In this document: positions 45,111-56,789 of the stretch, one piece after another
How the letters are laid out: each line of letters begins with the position of its first letter
Numbering within the stretch: position 1 is the stretch's first letter
NCBI GenBank assembly: GCA_021234155.1
Contig: JAJEKV010000010.1
Coordinates: 20,546,833-20,610,832 of the forward strand
Length of the DNA stretch: 64,000 nt
Direction of reading: 5' to 3'
Source: Isoetes taiwanensis
Taxonomy: Eukaryota > Streptophyta > Lycopodiopsida > Isoetales > Isoetaceae
Program-made: the position numbers and the translations under genes
Notes under the pieces: generated by a model
Seen by the model: the letters and a program-made list of their open reading frames with translations, nothing else
What the model was told of the DNA's origin: nothing
The model's database searches: none

Positions 45111-47018
45111 CAAACAAATAAAATTAGAGATACAAGTCAAGAATTAAGAATAGAGAATAAAAGGACTTAAATGTGGTACAAAACGACATGCTCCTCTGAC
45201 CACTCCAACCCAGGGGTGTAACACCTACGAAGCAAGTCTGGTACAACAGTAAGGAACTCAGAGGGAGCCAAAGTGCTCCTAACATGTGGTCGGGAAGTCA
45301 AGGCACTCGCTCGTGAAGTCAAATCACCAAAGTGGCGTCTAATAGGCTCATGATAGCTCCAAAAAAGCTGCACCTCAACCCAGAAATATGTCTGTATTAC
45401 TAGCTCATCTGGCACTAGTATATCCAATGGATATGTCTCCTCTTTCCGATGCTCAGAAGCCCAACCTCGTAGTGGTTATGCAATGAGCTGGGTAAACAAC
45501 TCCTCTCGCCCATGCTCACCAAGCTGATATGTGAAGAAACCCCGTGCACGACTCCTGTGCCAGTCTGAGTCACCACCATGATCATCTGCTGGAGGGAAAG
45601 GTGATACAAATCCAGGTCCAAGGCCGTCCACACCATCTGACAAGATGGACCCCAAGGTCTGTCTCCCACGTAATGCATCATCGGCACGTCTCCTCTGACC
45701 GTCCACCACAATTAGGAGGTGGAGTGTGTAAATCTCATACAGAGACGACGACGACGACGACTCCTCCTCCCCCTCCCCCTCCACATCAACCCTCATGTGC
45801 GCCTCCTCCTGATGGCCTCCTGCATCACTCCTCATGTTCACCTCCCCCTGATATCTGCCTATATCCTCCTCGTCATGGATATGTGTGCCTGTCCTGCTCA
45901 CTCTCTCTCTATCTCAAGCCTTCTCCTCTCTCTGCCTCCTCCACATCTCATACCCCCCCTCTCGCTCTCTCTCTATATCCTCGTCCCGCTGCCTCTTGTA
46001 AGCATCATACTCCTGCCTCCTCAAACTCTCAGCCTCATCATCATTGTCATCTGCTAGTCGCGGCTGAGTATCTGTACGCCTCAGATTCCATGCCCATATC
46101 TGTCATTGCAGCGTGATCTCCTCTCTGATCATAGAAATTTCGGCTCTATATGGCGTGCATCTTGCCGGCGTCAACAAGTACTGCGGACAAAGATCACCTC
46201 ATCAGGATCTAGGGGGTCTCTCCCTGATGTGCTCTCTGGTGCACGTCGCCCCATCCTGATCCATGTCTCAGCTAAACGTATCTCCCGCTCAGCTGCCCTC
46301 CTAGCCATGATAGTGTCCAACTAGTCAGACATGTAAGCCTCCACCCACGAGGGAATACTGTAGTCTGCTCCTCTATAGTCATGGCAGCAGCTACAGAGAT
46401 TGCATGCGCAGTCACCCTAGCTACGTCTTGGTGCCTACACTGTGTCTCGGCCAAATGAGCAAGATACACTGGATTCTCTCACCTCTGCTCATACCGGACT
46501 CTATCTCTAGCACGACATGCCTCTGTCCTCCTCGACTCTTGTGCATGTGGCCTACCAACTGCCCTCTGTGGCCACTCTAGGCCCTCACTAGCATGACGCC
46601 TATCATGGTGCCCACATGCACCTGAATGCGTCAACCCCAACCAAGTCGGCAGTCGAGTCACTGAATGTATGTAGCCAGGAGCCATGCACCACCAACGACG
46701 CTGCGTGCGGACCCTACATCTAGCAACATCTACTATGGCAATGACACGGACATCAACTCGCCAGTACGAGGCAACCTCCCTATCATTAACAGCTAGTGTT
46801 AAGTGAACTATAATTATTAATTACCTCTATAAAGTCATACCTAGAATTCTATATATGATGCTATTCCAACAGTACTAAGAAAAAAGAAACATAAGAATGA
46901 AAATAAAAAATAAAATCTAAGTTATCACTCACATGCTCAAGTCCATGCCCAACACCAGCTCGTGCTCCTCGACCTCAGCATCCCCGTCCCCATCCCCTTG
47001 TGCCTCCTGATCTGCCAT

Positions 47019-48335
47019 GTGTGAATGCCAAAAGATGAACAAAATTTCATTAGATCCAACAAAATCACCAAAATCAGCAATAATGACCAATAATTTGAAG
47101 CTTGTGCCAAAAGTATGGCGCTCAAGAAGTACCGAAATAACTTCGCAAAGAAATTAGAGCCTCTTCCCAAAACCCACTATTAAACTCATGAGAAAAGTAT
47201 ATATTTGATGCTGATGAATCAGATTCTAAGATGATTTTGCAGATGCTTGATTTTGAGAACCCTTTATACTCTATTCTTTAGATGCTTGATTTCGAGAACC
47301 CTTTATCCTCTATTCGTTTCATGTTCATCACTGCTGTTTGATGAAGCCAACAAAGTTTCCAACAATCCGATTATATCCAACAAAGTGTTTGCAAATTGAC
47401 AAGCAGAATAACTTGGACCAAATTCATATGCCAAGATCGATGGGTTTGGAAAAGGGCTTTTCCTACAAGAGCAACACGCTTTACTCGTTCAATGTGCATT
47501 GAGCAGATACAGATAATCAGCCAAGAACATGCCTCCTTCTTCAAGCTGTATTATAGAAGAGAGGTTGAATAAAGAAGAACTTATCAGAGATTATCAAGAA
47601 GAGCTTAGAAAAGAAAGGTTCTAAAAAAGCTGCATCGACAGGGACAAGGGCTTCCAATTTGTATCTAGAAAATGAGAAGAATTTAAGGGAAGCGCAAGAC
47701 CTGTTTTGAAAATTGGAGGGTTTAAAACTTTAGGGTTCTGGGCTTTCTGACTGGTTAGGGCATAATAAATAAGAAGCAGGTGGGAGGGAATTAAATGCAG
47801 TATTTGACTGACAGAGCGGTAAAACACAAAAAAAAAAATGTAGAAATCAGAGCATTAAATTCAACTCCTCGCTTGCATCCCACTCAATTCAAGGCCTTTT
47901 CTTCGAATCCGGCCTCCTAGCATATCCTGCCGCATTTAAATTCTAGCCCTCATACAATGCATGAGCAAATTCTGGCATTGCCCAGTTCCATATACATGCT
48001 GCAAGCCAAGTGCTGCTTTCACCTGCATATAAAAGAGGAGGAAGACGGTTTCGATGGCAAAAATATGGCATGCATGTTTCCCACCGTTCTTATTCTAAGA
48101 GGCCCAGATCATAAACAAGCCCCGGATCAATCATGTCCAAATTTCTTCATCTTGAAGAACGTAACATTCAAGAACGCACTGATCGCTAATACTGTATTGG
48201 ATTCAAGAAGAATCAAAGAAAATGAGAATCAGAATGGAAGATTGGGCAATAAAAAAAAAAAAATACCTCTGTTGAACTTGCCCGAACTTGCTGTTTGGCG
48301 GAAACCGAAATGCGGGCGATGGAGTTATAGCATAA
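47019..48335. other. Noncoding stretch
   Basis: A plus-strand frame at 47957-48418 (153 codons) has no recognisable domain and runs into the repeat block below, so it is not called. A duplicated ATGCTTGATTTNGAGAACCC occurs at 47240 and 47281. Confidence 0.4.
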
Positions 48336-48560
48336 TTTTGGGGGTATTCGACTTGCAATTCCACAGAGAAGGTGTATTCGACCTGCAGTTTCAATCAAAA
48401 GGCATATTGGGTTCATAAAATTCAGAGTTAAATTGGCGGGTCGAATACCCCCTTGCCGGATTGTCTAATCGACCTGCAGTTTCAATCAAAACATAGCATT
48501 CGACCTGCAGTTTGAATCAAAACAGAGAGACGTATTCAGTTCTTGGAATTCAGAGGTTGA
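48336..48560 (+). repeat. Degenerate repeats of ATTCGACCTGCAGTTTCAATC
   Basis: Five or more copies of a ~20-25 bp word (for example CGACCTGCAGTTTCAATCAA) are irregularly spaced between 48345 and 48520. A further TATTCGACTCACAACTTCGA lies near 48633. Confidence 0.65.
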
Positions 48561-49109
48561 ATTTTATGGTCAATAATACATTCTCGCTATCGAAAAAAAA
48601 AAAAAGGGCATGCAGGCCGATACCACGCCAGGTATTCGACTCACAACTTCGAATCCATGTCCAATTCCCTGAGCCTATATTTCCATCGAAAATTTTAGCT
48701 GAGCGCGCCCACCCGACGAAGGATGGCAGACCCATTTTGTTACCCTTACAATATCATAGTTGGAGATTCTTTTGGCATGTTTGTCGACAGAAAACGGATT
48801 TGCAACTAGGCACAGATCCAGTTCTTCAGACGCCCTTAAGTGGAGGCCGGGATCGTGGTATATCTGGCCACCCATGATCATCCGCTGAACGCTGCGCAGT
48901 TTCAAGACCAAAACCAACTATTTTGGGCCATTTTTATATCAATACGGCTCTATCTGAGCTTGAGTCTCTTTCTCTCTTCATCAATCCAGTGTTAAATAGA
49001 TAGGAAAAGAGATTGGAATGCCTTTTGGAGTAGACCAAGCAACTCACAAAGCAGGAAGATCGAATCAACCAAAGATTTTGACCCCTGACAATTTCTCACC
49101 TGGTTTTTG
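48561..49109. other. Noncoding stretch
   Basis: No supported gene. An A-run (about 48592-48605) precedes GC-rich sequence with antisense frames lacking domains. Confidence 0.35.
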
Positions 49110-49245
49110 GTCAGATATACTATTTTTTTTATTGGATATATCACTTTTTGGCTGGATATAACCACTTTTTTCACAGGATATAGCACCTTCCTGAAAACGG
49201 ATGCCCAAATATACCTTTTTTTTGGATATACCACCATCTCTCTGA
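49110..49245. repeat. Degenerate GGATATANCAC tandem repeats
   Basis: Units of about 20-30 bp starting GGATATA(A/T)CAC lie at 49133, 49154, 49177 and 49225. On the minus strand they translate to a Lys/Val/Tyr-rich repeat (for example VLYPVKKVVI), probably incidental. Confidence 0.55.
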
Positions 49246-49423
49246 CCCATTTTATATATGGGCTTCCCCCGTTCTGCAAATTGAAATGGTAGTTTTATAG
49301 CTATAGATAAGATAAGATGAATTTTTACGTGCTATAGATTTGTAAATTGTGAAATAGGCCTTAAAAAATTGGTTTTAGATTGATTGTAAAGTTATTTAGT
49401 CTGGTCTTGCAATTTCTGAGTCA

Positions 49424-50395
49424 CTTTTTTTTTTTGGAAGGACGTCAGACTTTATTAATAAGACTCCATCATAATACATAATACGATGCAGAGACATGAA
49501 TAAAAACCCAGTGGATAATTAGATCCAACTGAGCAGGGCCACCCGTCTAAGCATGACAATATAATACAATTCACACTATTTTCCTCACCTACAAAGAGAA
49601 GAATAATATATAATCATATTTTAAGAAAAGTTACTTTAACCAGGTCGAACTTCCACGTCCATAGAATCATTAACAACAACTTGATCTACTCCCTGGTGCC
49701 TCAATGTCACTATATCAGGGACACCCACTATAACGATCGTAGCAGATATTGGAGCTACAGAGTGAACTAATACAGATTGAGGAGCCAAGCTATTTTTGCA
49801 ACGTGCAAGCTTCTTCAGGCGTGGAGTAGACCATCCTTCTTCCAATAATTCTTGCTTGTGAGAAATGTCTTGAAGACGAGAGTGTTGATCCTCATTAAGA
49901 GGGTCTACTGATATAGACTGAGACGGAGATGCACTAGAAGAAGACGATGGTGCAGAAATAGCTTGAGAAGAAGGCAAAAGGGCTGGTGATACTGGTGGAT
50001 TAACTAGTGCAGAGGCAGATGAGAAAGAAGATGATACAACACGACATTCAAGTGAAGTGGATGCTATGTGACATGGGATAGGAGCCGTCGGAGAGGTGGA
50101 GACAAAAATATGCCTAGACTTGTAAGTAGCGAGAGCCTCAACATTGGGAAATATCGTGGGGGGAAGCTCAGGTCCATTAAGCAGACGTAGTTTGTACTTG
50201 AAAAAAAGTGGGCCACTTTGACCACTACTGACTGAGGAATAGAAACACAAGTAGGAAGAGATACGCAAATTCGAGGACCATTAACAATAGAATGGGCAAG
50301 ATGCACACCCAATCCATTGGCAATAGCAATCACAAAATCAGACGCTTGCAATTCTAGTGGAACTTTGTTTGTTCTTGTCCACTGCATTTTCGGAT
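49424..50395 (-). mobile_element. L1-like LINE remnant: ORF1 only, with poly-A 3' end
   Basis: On the minus strand an ORF1-like region (50387-49636, in two frames) contains PLELQASDFVIAIANGLGVH, then RICV and YVCLMDLSFP, resembling the gag-like (DUF4283-type) domain of plant L1 ORF1. A Ser/Pro-rich C-terminus ending VVVNDSMDVEVRPG follows. About 210 bp later the sequence ends in AATAAAGTC ... and a 13-A tail (plus-strand poly-T 49424-49436). No endonuclease or RT lies between, so ORF2 is missing. The two frames overlap with a break near 50230. Confidence 0.5.
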
Positions 50396-50459
50396 GCGGA
50401 TCTTAAAAGGGTCTCATCTTCAGATATATCATGATCAGTCTGACAGATGGATTATTGTA

Positions 50460-50605
50460 ATGGTGCTTCTACCTTTTTTTCCATACTTGGATGGATTGTG
50501 TTGAAATGTTTAGGCCTTCAGGCTACTATGGAGCCAGAAATAAATGTATTTACATATTTTTATTAATAAAAACATAAAAATCTTGCCTTTAAAAAAAAAA
50601 AAATG
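50460..50605 (+). mobile_element. Possible LINE 3' end with poly-A
   Basis: Plus-strand sequence with AGGCCTTCAGGCTACTATGG, then AATAAATG and a terminal A13 run (about 50591-50604), typical of a plant L1 3' end. It is too short to classify. Confidence 0.4.
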
Positions 50606-50976
50606 ATAAGCATGAGCATTCTTTTACGACTATGCCCAAATCCTACAATTTGTATAGACATGACTATTATTACCAACGATGTTCGTGTTGAGATTCAATA
50701 AGACATGTCCAAATACATTGGCTACATGTGTGCCAATGTTAATGCAACAAGTACCTTGAGATTTGGCAAAAGTTCCAACATGTTACGCATTTGAATATCA
50801 AGTTCTACAAGATAAAAGGTATAATAACATTGTCATAAATGTGCTTAATCCGAGTCCTTAGAATTTCTCTTCATAAATTGTCTCATTGTCTTTATTCTAG
50901 AACCTCAATAGGATGAAGGTATATTTTTAGCATTCAGTAATGTCGAGGCATGCTCCTCCCACGGAATAGCACTAAA

Positions 50977-51140
50977 AAATAGAATAGAATAGAATAGAAT
51001 AGAATAGAATAGAATAGAATAGAATAGAATAGAATAGAATAGAATAGAATAGAATAGAATAGAATAGAATAGAATAGAATAGAATAGAATAGAATTGATT
51101 TTTATCTCCGAGGAGACCAATTGACCTATGGAGAAGAACA
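50977..51140 (-). mobile_element. Long GAATA array with a LINE 3' stub
   Basis: About 23 GAATA units (50977-51095) are followed by TTTTTATCTCCGAGGAGACC and AATTGACCTATGG, a diverged form of the LINE 3' end seen at 55860 and 40120. Read on the minus strand it is a LINE 3' stub of about 45 bp with a pentanucleotide tail of about 118 bp. Confidence 0.7.
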
Positions 51141-51177
51141 ATGTCATAGTTGGATCATGTTTTTTTTGGTGGCATAA

Positions 51178-51921
51178 TGATGAAAATTGATCAGGTAATA
51201 TTTGAGATACAGTTAAAATTCTTTAACAGGATTTCATTTTGGTTTACATGATCACTCTGCAAACAGTGCATATAATGTGCTTGGTCTATACATATTTGAA
51301 GGGGAGACAGATATGGGTTATCCAGCTAAATGGAAACATTCGTATAGACATTTAACCTGTATGGTTGCTTTGCCATTGAAGGAGTAGACATTTAACCTGT
51401 ATGGTTGCTTTGCTATTGAAGGAGTAGACATTTAACCTATATGGTTGCGTTGCCTTTGAAGGAGTTTCCATTTAGCACATATTTCTATTTCAATGGTTTT
51501 AGAACCATTAAGGAAATAGTTATGGATATAGCTAAGACCTTGGCGGTCAAATGAGATTTGAACAGAAATACACGGAGAGAGATCGGTTCGGCTAATCGGC
51601 CGGACCCAAGATAAAAACAAGTAGAAGGATTTGCAGATAGCATCGGATCGGGAACTCTGAAAGGGTACTTTGCTTAATGAATCCGGAATGCGCTTGGGCT
51701 ATCGAAAATAAATAGTCAAAGTTGCTACAGTTGCAGGTCATTCCCATATGAACAGTAACCTCTATGATTTTGTGCTAAAGGTGTGAATGACTTATGAAAT
51801 TTGCATAATCGAAGTTCTTCTCTTGAATTATCTTGTGACCATTGTGTTGATAAATTAAAGGTGAATAGAAATACAAGGTTATAAGTGTGATTGCATAAAG
51901 ATTATCTAGAAAATTCCTTCA
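51178..51921 (+). repeat. 5' LTR of Copia-2
   Basis: 744 bp, TG...CA. Contains three tandem 40-bp units (51345-51464) beginning TAGACATTTAACCTGTATGG. Confidence 0.95.
51345..51464 (+). repeat. Three 40-bp tandem units inside the Copia-2 LTR
   Basis: Units start at 51345, 51385 and 51425 with one to a few differences. The same triplet is at 56944-57063 in the other LTR. Short direct repeats inside an LTR's U3 are often enhancer-like; that role is inferred. Confidence 0.8.
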
Positions 51922-51922
51922 T

Positions 51923-51935
51923 TGGTATCAGAGCC
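51923..51935 (+). other. Primer binding site of Copia-2 (tRNA-iMet)
   Basis: TGGTATCAGAGCC one base after the 5' LTR, complementary to the 3' end of initiator tRNA-Met, as in Copia-1. Confidence 0.93.
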
Positions 51936-51945
51936 ATTTTGAATC

Positions 51946-54900
51946 ATGTCTACAAGATTTGGTGCAAATCTACTAACCTCTATTGAAGTGTTCAAAGGGG
52001 AGGGTGGATTTCAGATATGGAAGCAAGGAATCAAGCAAGTTTTGGAGTTTGAGAAGCTGTGGCATTTGATAGAAGATGGAGATGATAGGAGATCTGCAAC
52101 AACAAGATCTAGGAGATCCAAGGTGGGAGACCAAAGAAAGCATCCGCTGAAGGTGGAGGCAAGAACTCACCCCGCAAACAAGGAGTCCAGAGTCAGATGA
52201 CGAGTTTAAAATAATGGAGGCACAGGCCATTATTACCAGCAAGGTAGGCACTGCCATTAAGCTTAAGTTGAGAGGCATGAGTCCAAAAGAAATGTGGAGG
52301 TACATGGTAAGCCAATATGAAGTTAAAACTTCTTCTCAAATTGATGTACTGGAAAAACAATTAAGGAAGCTTAAGCTATTTGAAAAGGATAATTTGACTG
52401 AATATTTGGAGAAGTTTGACTCTATAATTGCAGATTTGGAAGGAGCAGGAATTATACTCAATGATGAATATCAAATCTTGTCTTTAGCAAGATCTGTGTC
52501 CCATAATAATCAGCTAGCAACACTGATCAGAAATGTAGCCAGATCAAAAGAGCACGCCATTCAAATGATTAGAACAGAGTTTGAGCAAAAAGTTGCTGTT
52601 TATGATGAAGATACATTTGCAGAAGTGTTGTTTGCAGGGAAACCAAAGAAAGGTGAAAGTAACAAGGGAAAGCTTGGACCCTGTTACAACTGCAATCAAT
52701 TTGGGCACTTGAAATCAGAATGTCCGAATGAGGGCAAGATCATTAGGTGTTTTAATTGTGATGGAAAGGGGCACATTGCTGTCAACTGTCCAAGTCCAAG
52801 GGGGGCTTCAGGGAAATCAAGGGGAAGAGGCAGGTTTGCAAGCACAAGAGGAGGAGCTAGCAGAGGAAGGGGTGGATTCAAGGGTAATCCATCAGTCAAT
52901 ATAGTTAAGGAAACGGTCACAAATGAAGAAGAAGAAGATGATACCGCTGAGGTAAGCAAACTTGGTGAAATTTTGACTATTTCAAGGGACTTACATAAGA
53001 AGGATAACAAATTGTTGATAATAGATTCAGGAGCTGAGAAAACCGTGACTTGTGATCAAGTTTCGTTAAAGGAATGCATGAAGAAAGATGCTGGACACGT
53101 GCAGCTAGGAGATGGAGGATTAAAAAAGATTGAAGACTCTGGCATATTAGAAATTTTTGACTTAGAAGGAAAGACAGTGGAACTTAAAGATGTGTTGTGT
53201 GTTCCAGGGCTTGTTAGGAATTTGATTTCAGTTTGTCAGTTAGTAGATCTAGGATACAAAGTGTTATTTGAAAAGCTGGAATGTAAGATCTTTCATGGAA
53301 ATAAAATCAAATTTATTGGAAAAAGGGTTGGGAACCTTTTTGGACTCGATTGTAAGCATATTCCAAGTTTAAATGTGGTTGAATATCCATCATTAAAAAC
53401 ATGGCATAATAGGATGTGCCACACTAACATGGATAACATTAATATACTGCTCAAAAGGGGCCTTATAGCAGCAAATGGACAGGAGGATAGGAATATGCTG
53501 TGTGCAGGCTGCATGTTGGGAAAGCAAACACGGTTTCCATTTAAAAGATCATTCAAAAGAGCAAGGGGAGTATTGGATTTAATCCACACTGATCTATGTG
53601 GTCCCATAAATGTGACAAGCATGGCTGGTCATAAATATTTTGTGACCTTTATAGATGACTTTAGCAGGAAGACAAAAACCTACTGCTTAAAAACAAAAGA
53701 TCAGGCATTTGAAGCACTAAAACTCTACATTGCTGAAGTAGAACTTGAAACAGGGAGAAGAGTCAAGTGCATTCGATCAGATAGAGGGGGTGAGTATTTA
53801 TCTCACGAGTTTAAGTGGTTTTGTGCAAAAAGAGGTATAAAAAGACAATTGACATGCAGATACTCTCCTCAACAAAATGGTGTAGCAGAAAGAAAAAATC
53901 GAACTCTCCTCAATGCAGTAAGGTCAATGTTGAAGTCTTCTGGATTGCCAAATTACATTTGGAATGAGGCTCTTGAAACAGCAGTATATATCCAAAATAT
54001 TTTGCCATCCACAAGTACAAAAGGAACAGTGCCAGATATGCTATGGTCAGGTAAATTACCTAACTATGAAAATCTAAAAGCTTATGGTTGTCTGGTTTTT
54101 GCCCATGTGCCTGAGCAATTAAGAAGTAAGCTTGATGACAGGGCGTACATCACCTACTTAGTAGGATATGACTCAAATTCAAAGGGTTATAGACTATTTG
54201 ACCCTGTACACAGGAAAATAATTGTGAGCAGGGATGTGGTGTTCGATGAACATCAATTTTACAGGAAAATTCCAAGGGTTAATGATAAAGAACAAGGAGA
54301 CAATGAACAAAGGGATGTCGATCTTGAAGAAAAGGTAACAGCAGAAAATGAGATAGATCATATTGAATCGAATAGGCTGGGTAGTGACTCAGAAGATGAA
54401 GATGCACTCGAGACAAATGATCAAAACATAATAAATAGTAGGGTTGAAGGAGATATGTCTGCTGGTAATGAATTGGAAAATACAGAGCCACAAAATGAAA
54501 AAGCAAAAAGGAGGAGCAGAAGAACTGAAGCTCAATTGTTAAATGATGAGAATCAAGGTTTGGCTGACTTGCATGGCAGAAATGAGTTTGGCAGAAGTAG
54601 GAGACTCCAGCAGCAAAATGTTGAGGTGGAAAATATCTTTGATGTGTTAATTCTGGAAAACTGTGACCTGCCAAAGAGTTATGATGAAGCAGTAAATGGA
54701 ATTTATGCAAGACAATGGATTAAAGCTATGCAAGAAGAGATGGATGCTTTCGAGAGAACAGGCACTTATGAAGTGGTGGACAAACCTAAAGACAAGAATA
54801 TCATAGGAAACAAATGGATCTTTAGGATAAAACCTGGAATAGATGGAAAATCAGAAAAATTCAAAGCTAGGTTGGTAGCACAAGGTTTTACACAAAAAAG

Positions 54901-56789
54901 GGGAAAAGACTTTGATGAAACTTTTTCTCCCTTGGTGAAGATAAACAGCTTAAGAATATTTCTTGCCATTGCTAACTCATGTGATCTTGATGTGCATCAC
55001 ATGGATGTCAGTACTGCATTTTTAAATGCAAAATTAGAGGAAGAAGTTTATCTAAAGCAAGCACCTGGATTTGAGACAGAAGAAGGGAAGGTATGGAAAT
55101 TAAAAAGGGCCGTATATGGTTTAAGGCAGTCTCCAAGAGAATGGTATAAATGCATGAACAAATATCTGCAAGAGCAAGGATTTGAAAAATTGAATTATGA
55201 TGGAAATCTGTATAGATTCAAAAATGGAGAAGAATGGTGCATTATAGCATTATACGTGGATGACAATATCATGGTGGCAAAAGGGATGAAAACTTTACTC
55301 AAATGCAAGGAGATTCCCAATAACAAATTCCAAATGTCTGATTTAGGAGAGTTGAAAAGATTTCTGGGCATTGAAGTTTACAGAAATAGAGACATCAAAG
55401 TTCTGACCTTAAGCCAGCAAACTCAAATTCAAAATATGCTAAGCCGATTTGGAATGAAGGAGTGCAATGCAGCAAGCACTCCTATTGTACCAGGCCACAA
55501 AATCTCAAAGCAAATGAGTCCTCAAACAGAAGAAGAGAAGAAACAAATGGAGGAAGTACCTTACAGATCCTTAATTGGATGTTTGTCATACGTGGCTAAT
55601 TGCACAAGGCCTGACATATCCTTTGCAGTCAATTTGTTGAGCAGGTATAATCATGATCCAGGGAAGGCACACTGGATGGCAGCCAAGAGAATTTTAAGGT
55701 ATCTAAAAGGTACTTTGCATTTTGGCATTATGTACAATACATGTGACTTAAAATTGAAAGCATACTGTGATGCTGACTGGGGTGGAGACCTTGATCAAAG
55801 GAGATCTACTTCAGGATATATGACTATGTTAGGAATAGAATAGAATAGAATAGAATATGATTTTATCGTCCACGGAGACCAACTGGCCTATGGGACCCAA
55901 GTACAAAGAGAGAGAGCAGCAGGCGTATTACTACCAGGATTAAAAAACCCCCGCCCCGAAGGGTTTTCGGGGGAAAAACCTTAGTAGCAATAAGGATGCT
56001 GACATACTGCACAGTTATATACATAATCACAAGTACAGCTGAGGTTAATGTCGGACAGGGGGGCATAACTGAGTCCGCGTATCCATTACCTCCCGGAGGT
56101 ACGATCCCAACAAGCCTACAGAGGCCGTGCTCAGTAGCTCATGCAAGGTCTGATGGGGCACAACTAACCGAGCATACCGAGCCCGGATATGCTCGTACGC
56201 CGGACAGGCCTGGAGGGCGTGACATTCATCCTCAATGGCGCCCTGTTGACAGCACTGACAGACTCTGTCCTCACGCGGCTCCCGAATCCATCTCCCTGTC
56301 TCAATGCGGAGGTGGTGTGCACCTGTGCGAATGGAAGCAATCACCCTGCGCTTTTTCATGGGTAGATGAGGTGCCCCAGTTGCCTGGAAAAGCAAGAAGC
56401 AAAATTGTATTGCTTTGTCAAGTGCTGAGGCAGAATATAATTCTGCCTCATTGGCTGTAAAAGAAATCGTATGGGAGAGAAGACTCATGGATGAACTTGG
56501 TTTTAGTCAACTAAATTCCACTGTTATGTTCTGTGACAGTACTAGCTGCATAGCTATGTCGAAAAACCCTGTTCTACATGAAAGGTCCAAGCATATAGAA
56601 ATGGAAGTTCACTTTCTTAGAGAGATGGTAGAAAAAAATCAAGTTCATTTGACATATATTGGCACAAAAGATCAGTTAGCAGATATGCTAACTAAAGCAC
56701 TGCCAGTAACAAGGTTCGAGGAATTAAGGAGTTTAGTTAACTGTTGCAGCTCAAAAATATTACCTGAAGGGGAGAATGATGAAAATTGA
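51946..56789 (+). pseudogene. Copia-2 gag-pol polyprotein, near intact but interrupted
   Basis: Gag starts at ATG 51946 (FGANLLTSIEVFKGEGGF). A frameshift near 52100-52200 separates this from a 1209-codon frame (52214-55843). That frame holds two zinc knuckles (CYNCNQFGHLKSEC and CFNCDGKGHIAVNC), protease (IIDSGAEKTVT), the integrase HHCC region with CAGCMLGKQ, the integrase triad region (HTDLCGP, RSDRGGEY, NGVAERKNRT), and RT with MDVSTAFLNA and YVDDN. RNase H reaches DADWGGDLDQRRSTSGY at the LINE junction. RNase H resumes at about 56385 (WKSKKQNCIALSSAEAEY) and ends at 56789 after a KHIEMEVHF tail. It is non-functional because of the LINE and the gag shift, but catalytic residues elsewhere look intact. 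Confidence 0.93.
55833..56384 (-). mobile_element. 5'-truncated LINE inside Copia-2 RNase H
   Basis: The minus-strand element ends in a GAATA/TATTC tail (55833-55857) preceded by a conserved 3' end (TCCGTGGACGATAAAATC) and a GC-rich hairpin (about 55945-55985). A frame at 56380-56045 reads IRTGAHHLRIETGRW, CQCCQQGAIEDECHALQAC: the Cys/His tail of LINE ORF2. RT is missing by truncation. About 15-18 bases of the Copia frame between STSGYMTMLG and WKSKKQ appear lost at the junction. Confidence 0.85.

Larger units (their letters stand above)
43240..47018 (-). mobile_element. Decayed DNA-transposon gene with Ulp1 protease and SWIM remnants
   Basis: Reading the minus strand, a plausible 5' exon starts at ATG 47018-47016 (acidic, MADQEAQGDGDGDAEVEEHE). 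It is followed by Arg-rich frames (46685-46272), an acidic/Ser-rich frame (45901-45476), a Ulp1-like protease region (about 45110-44282) and a transposase-like SWIM region (44252-43356). Frames are separated by stops, shifts and splice-like joints. No terminal inverted repeats were identified, so boundaries are approximate. Plant MULE-type and other transposons are known to carry Ulp1 and SWIM domains. Confidence 0.6.

Noticed and set aside
45544-46116. 190-codon plus-strand frame, Pro/His/Ser-rich
   Set aside because: Antisense to the acidic/Ser-rich frame of the Ulp1 transposon gene; low complexity, no domain.
47957-48418. 153-codon plus-strand frame
   Set aside because: No recognisable domain, runs into degenerate repeats, no splice or promoter context.
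50905-51147. Open frame with repeated Phe-Tyr-Ser-Ile-Leu units
   Set aside because: Artefact of the GAATA array on the minus strand.
52214-55843. 1209-codon frame as a possible host gene
   Set aside because: It carries zinc knuckles, DSG protease, integrase and RT motifs between two matched LTRs; it is Copia gag-pol.
56045-56488. Single minus-strand protein of 147 codons
   Set aside because: It crosses the junction between the Copia-2 antisense strand and the LINE tail; only the LINE part is meaningful.
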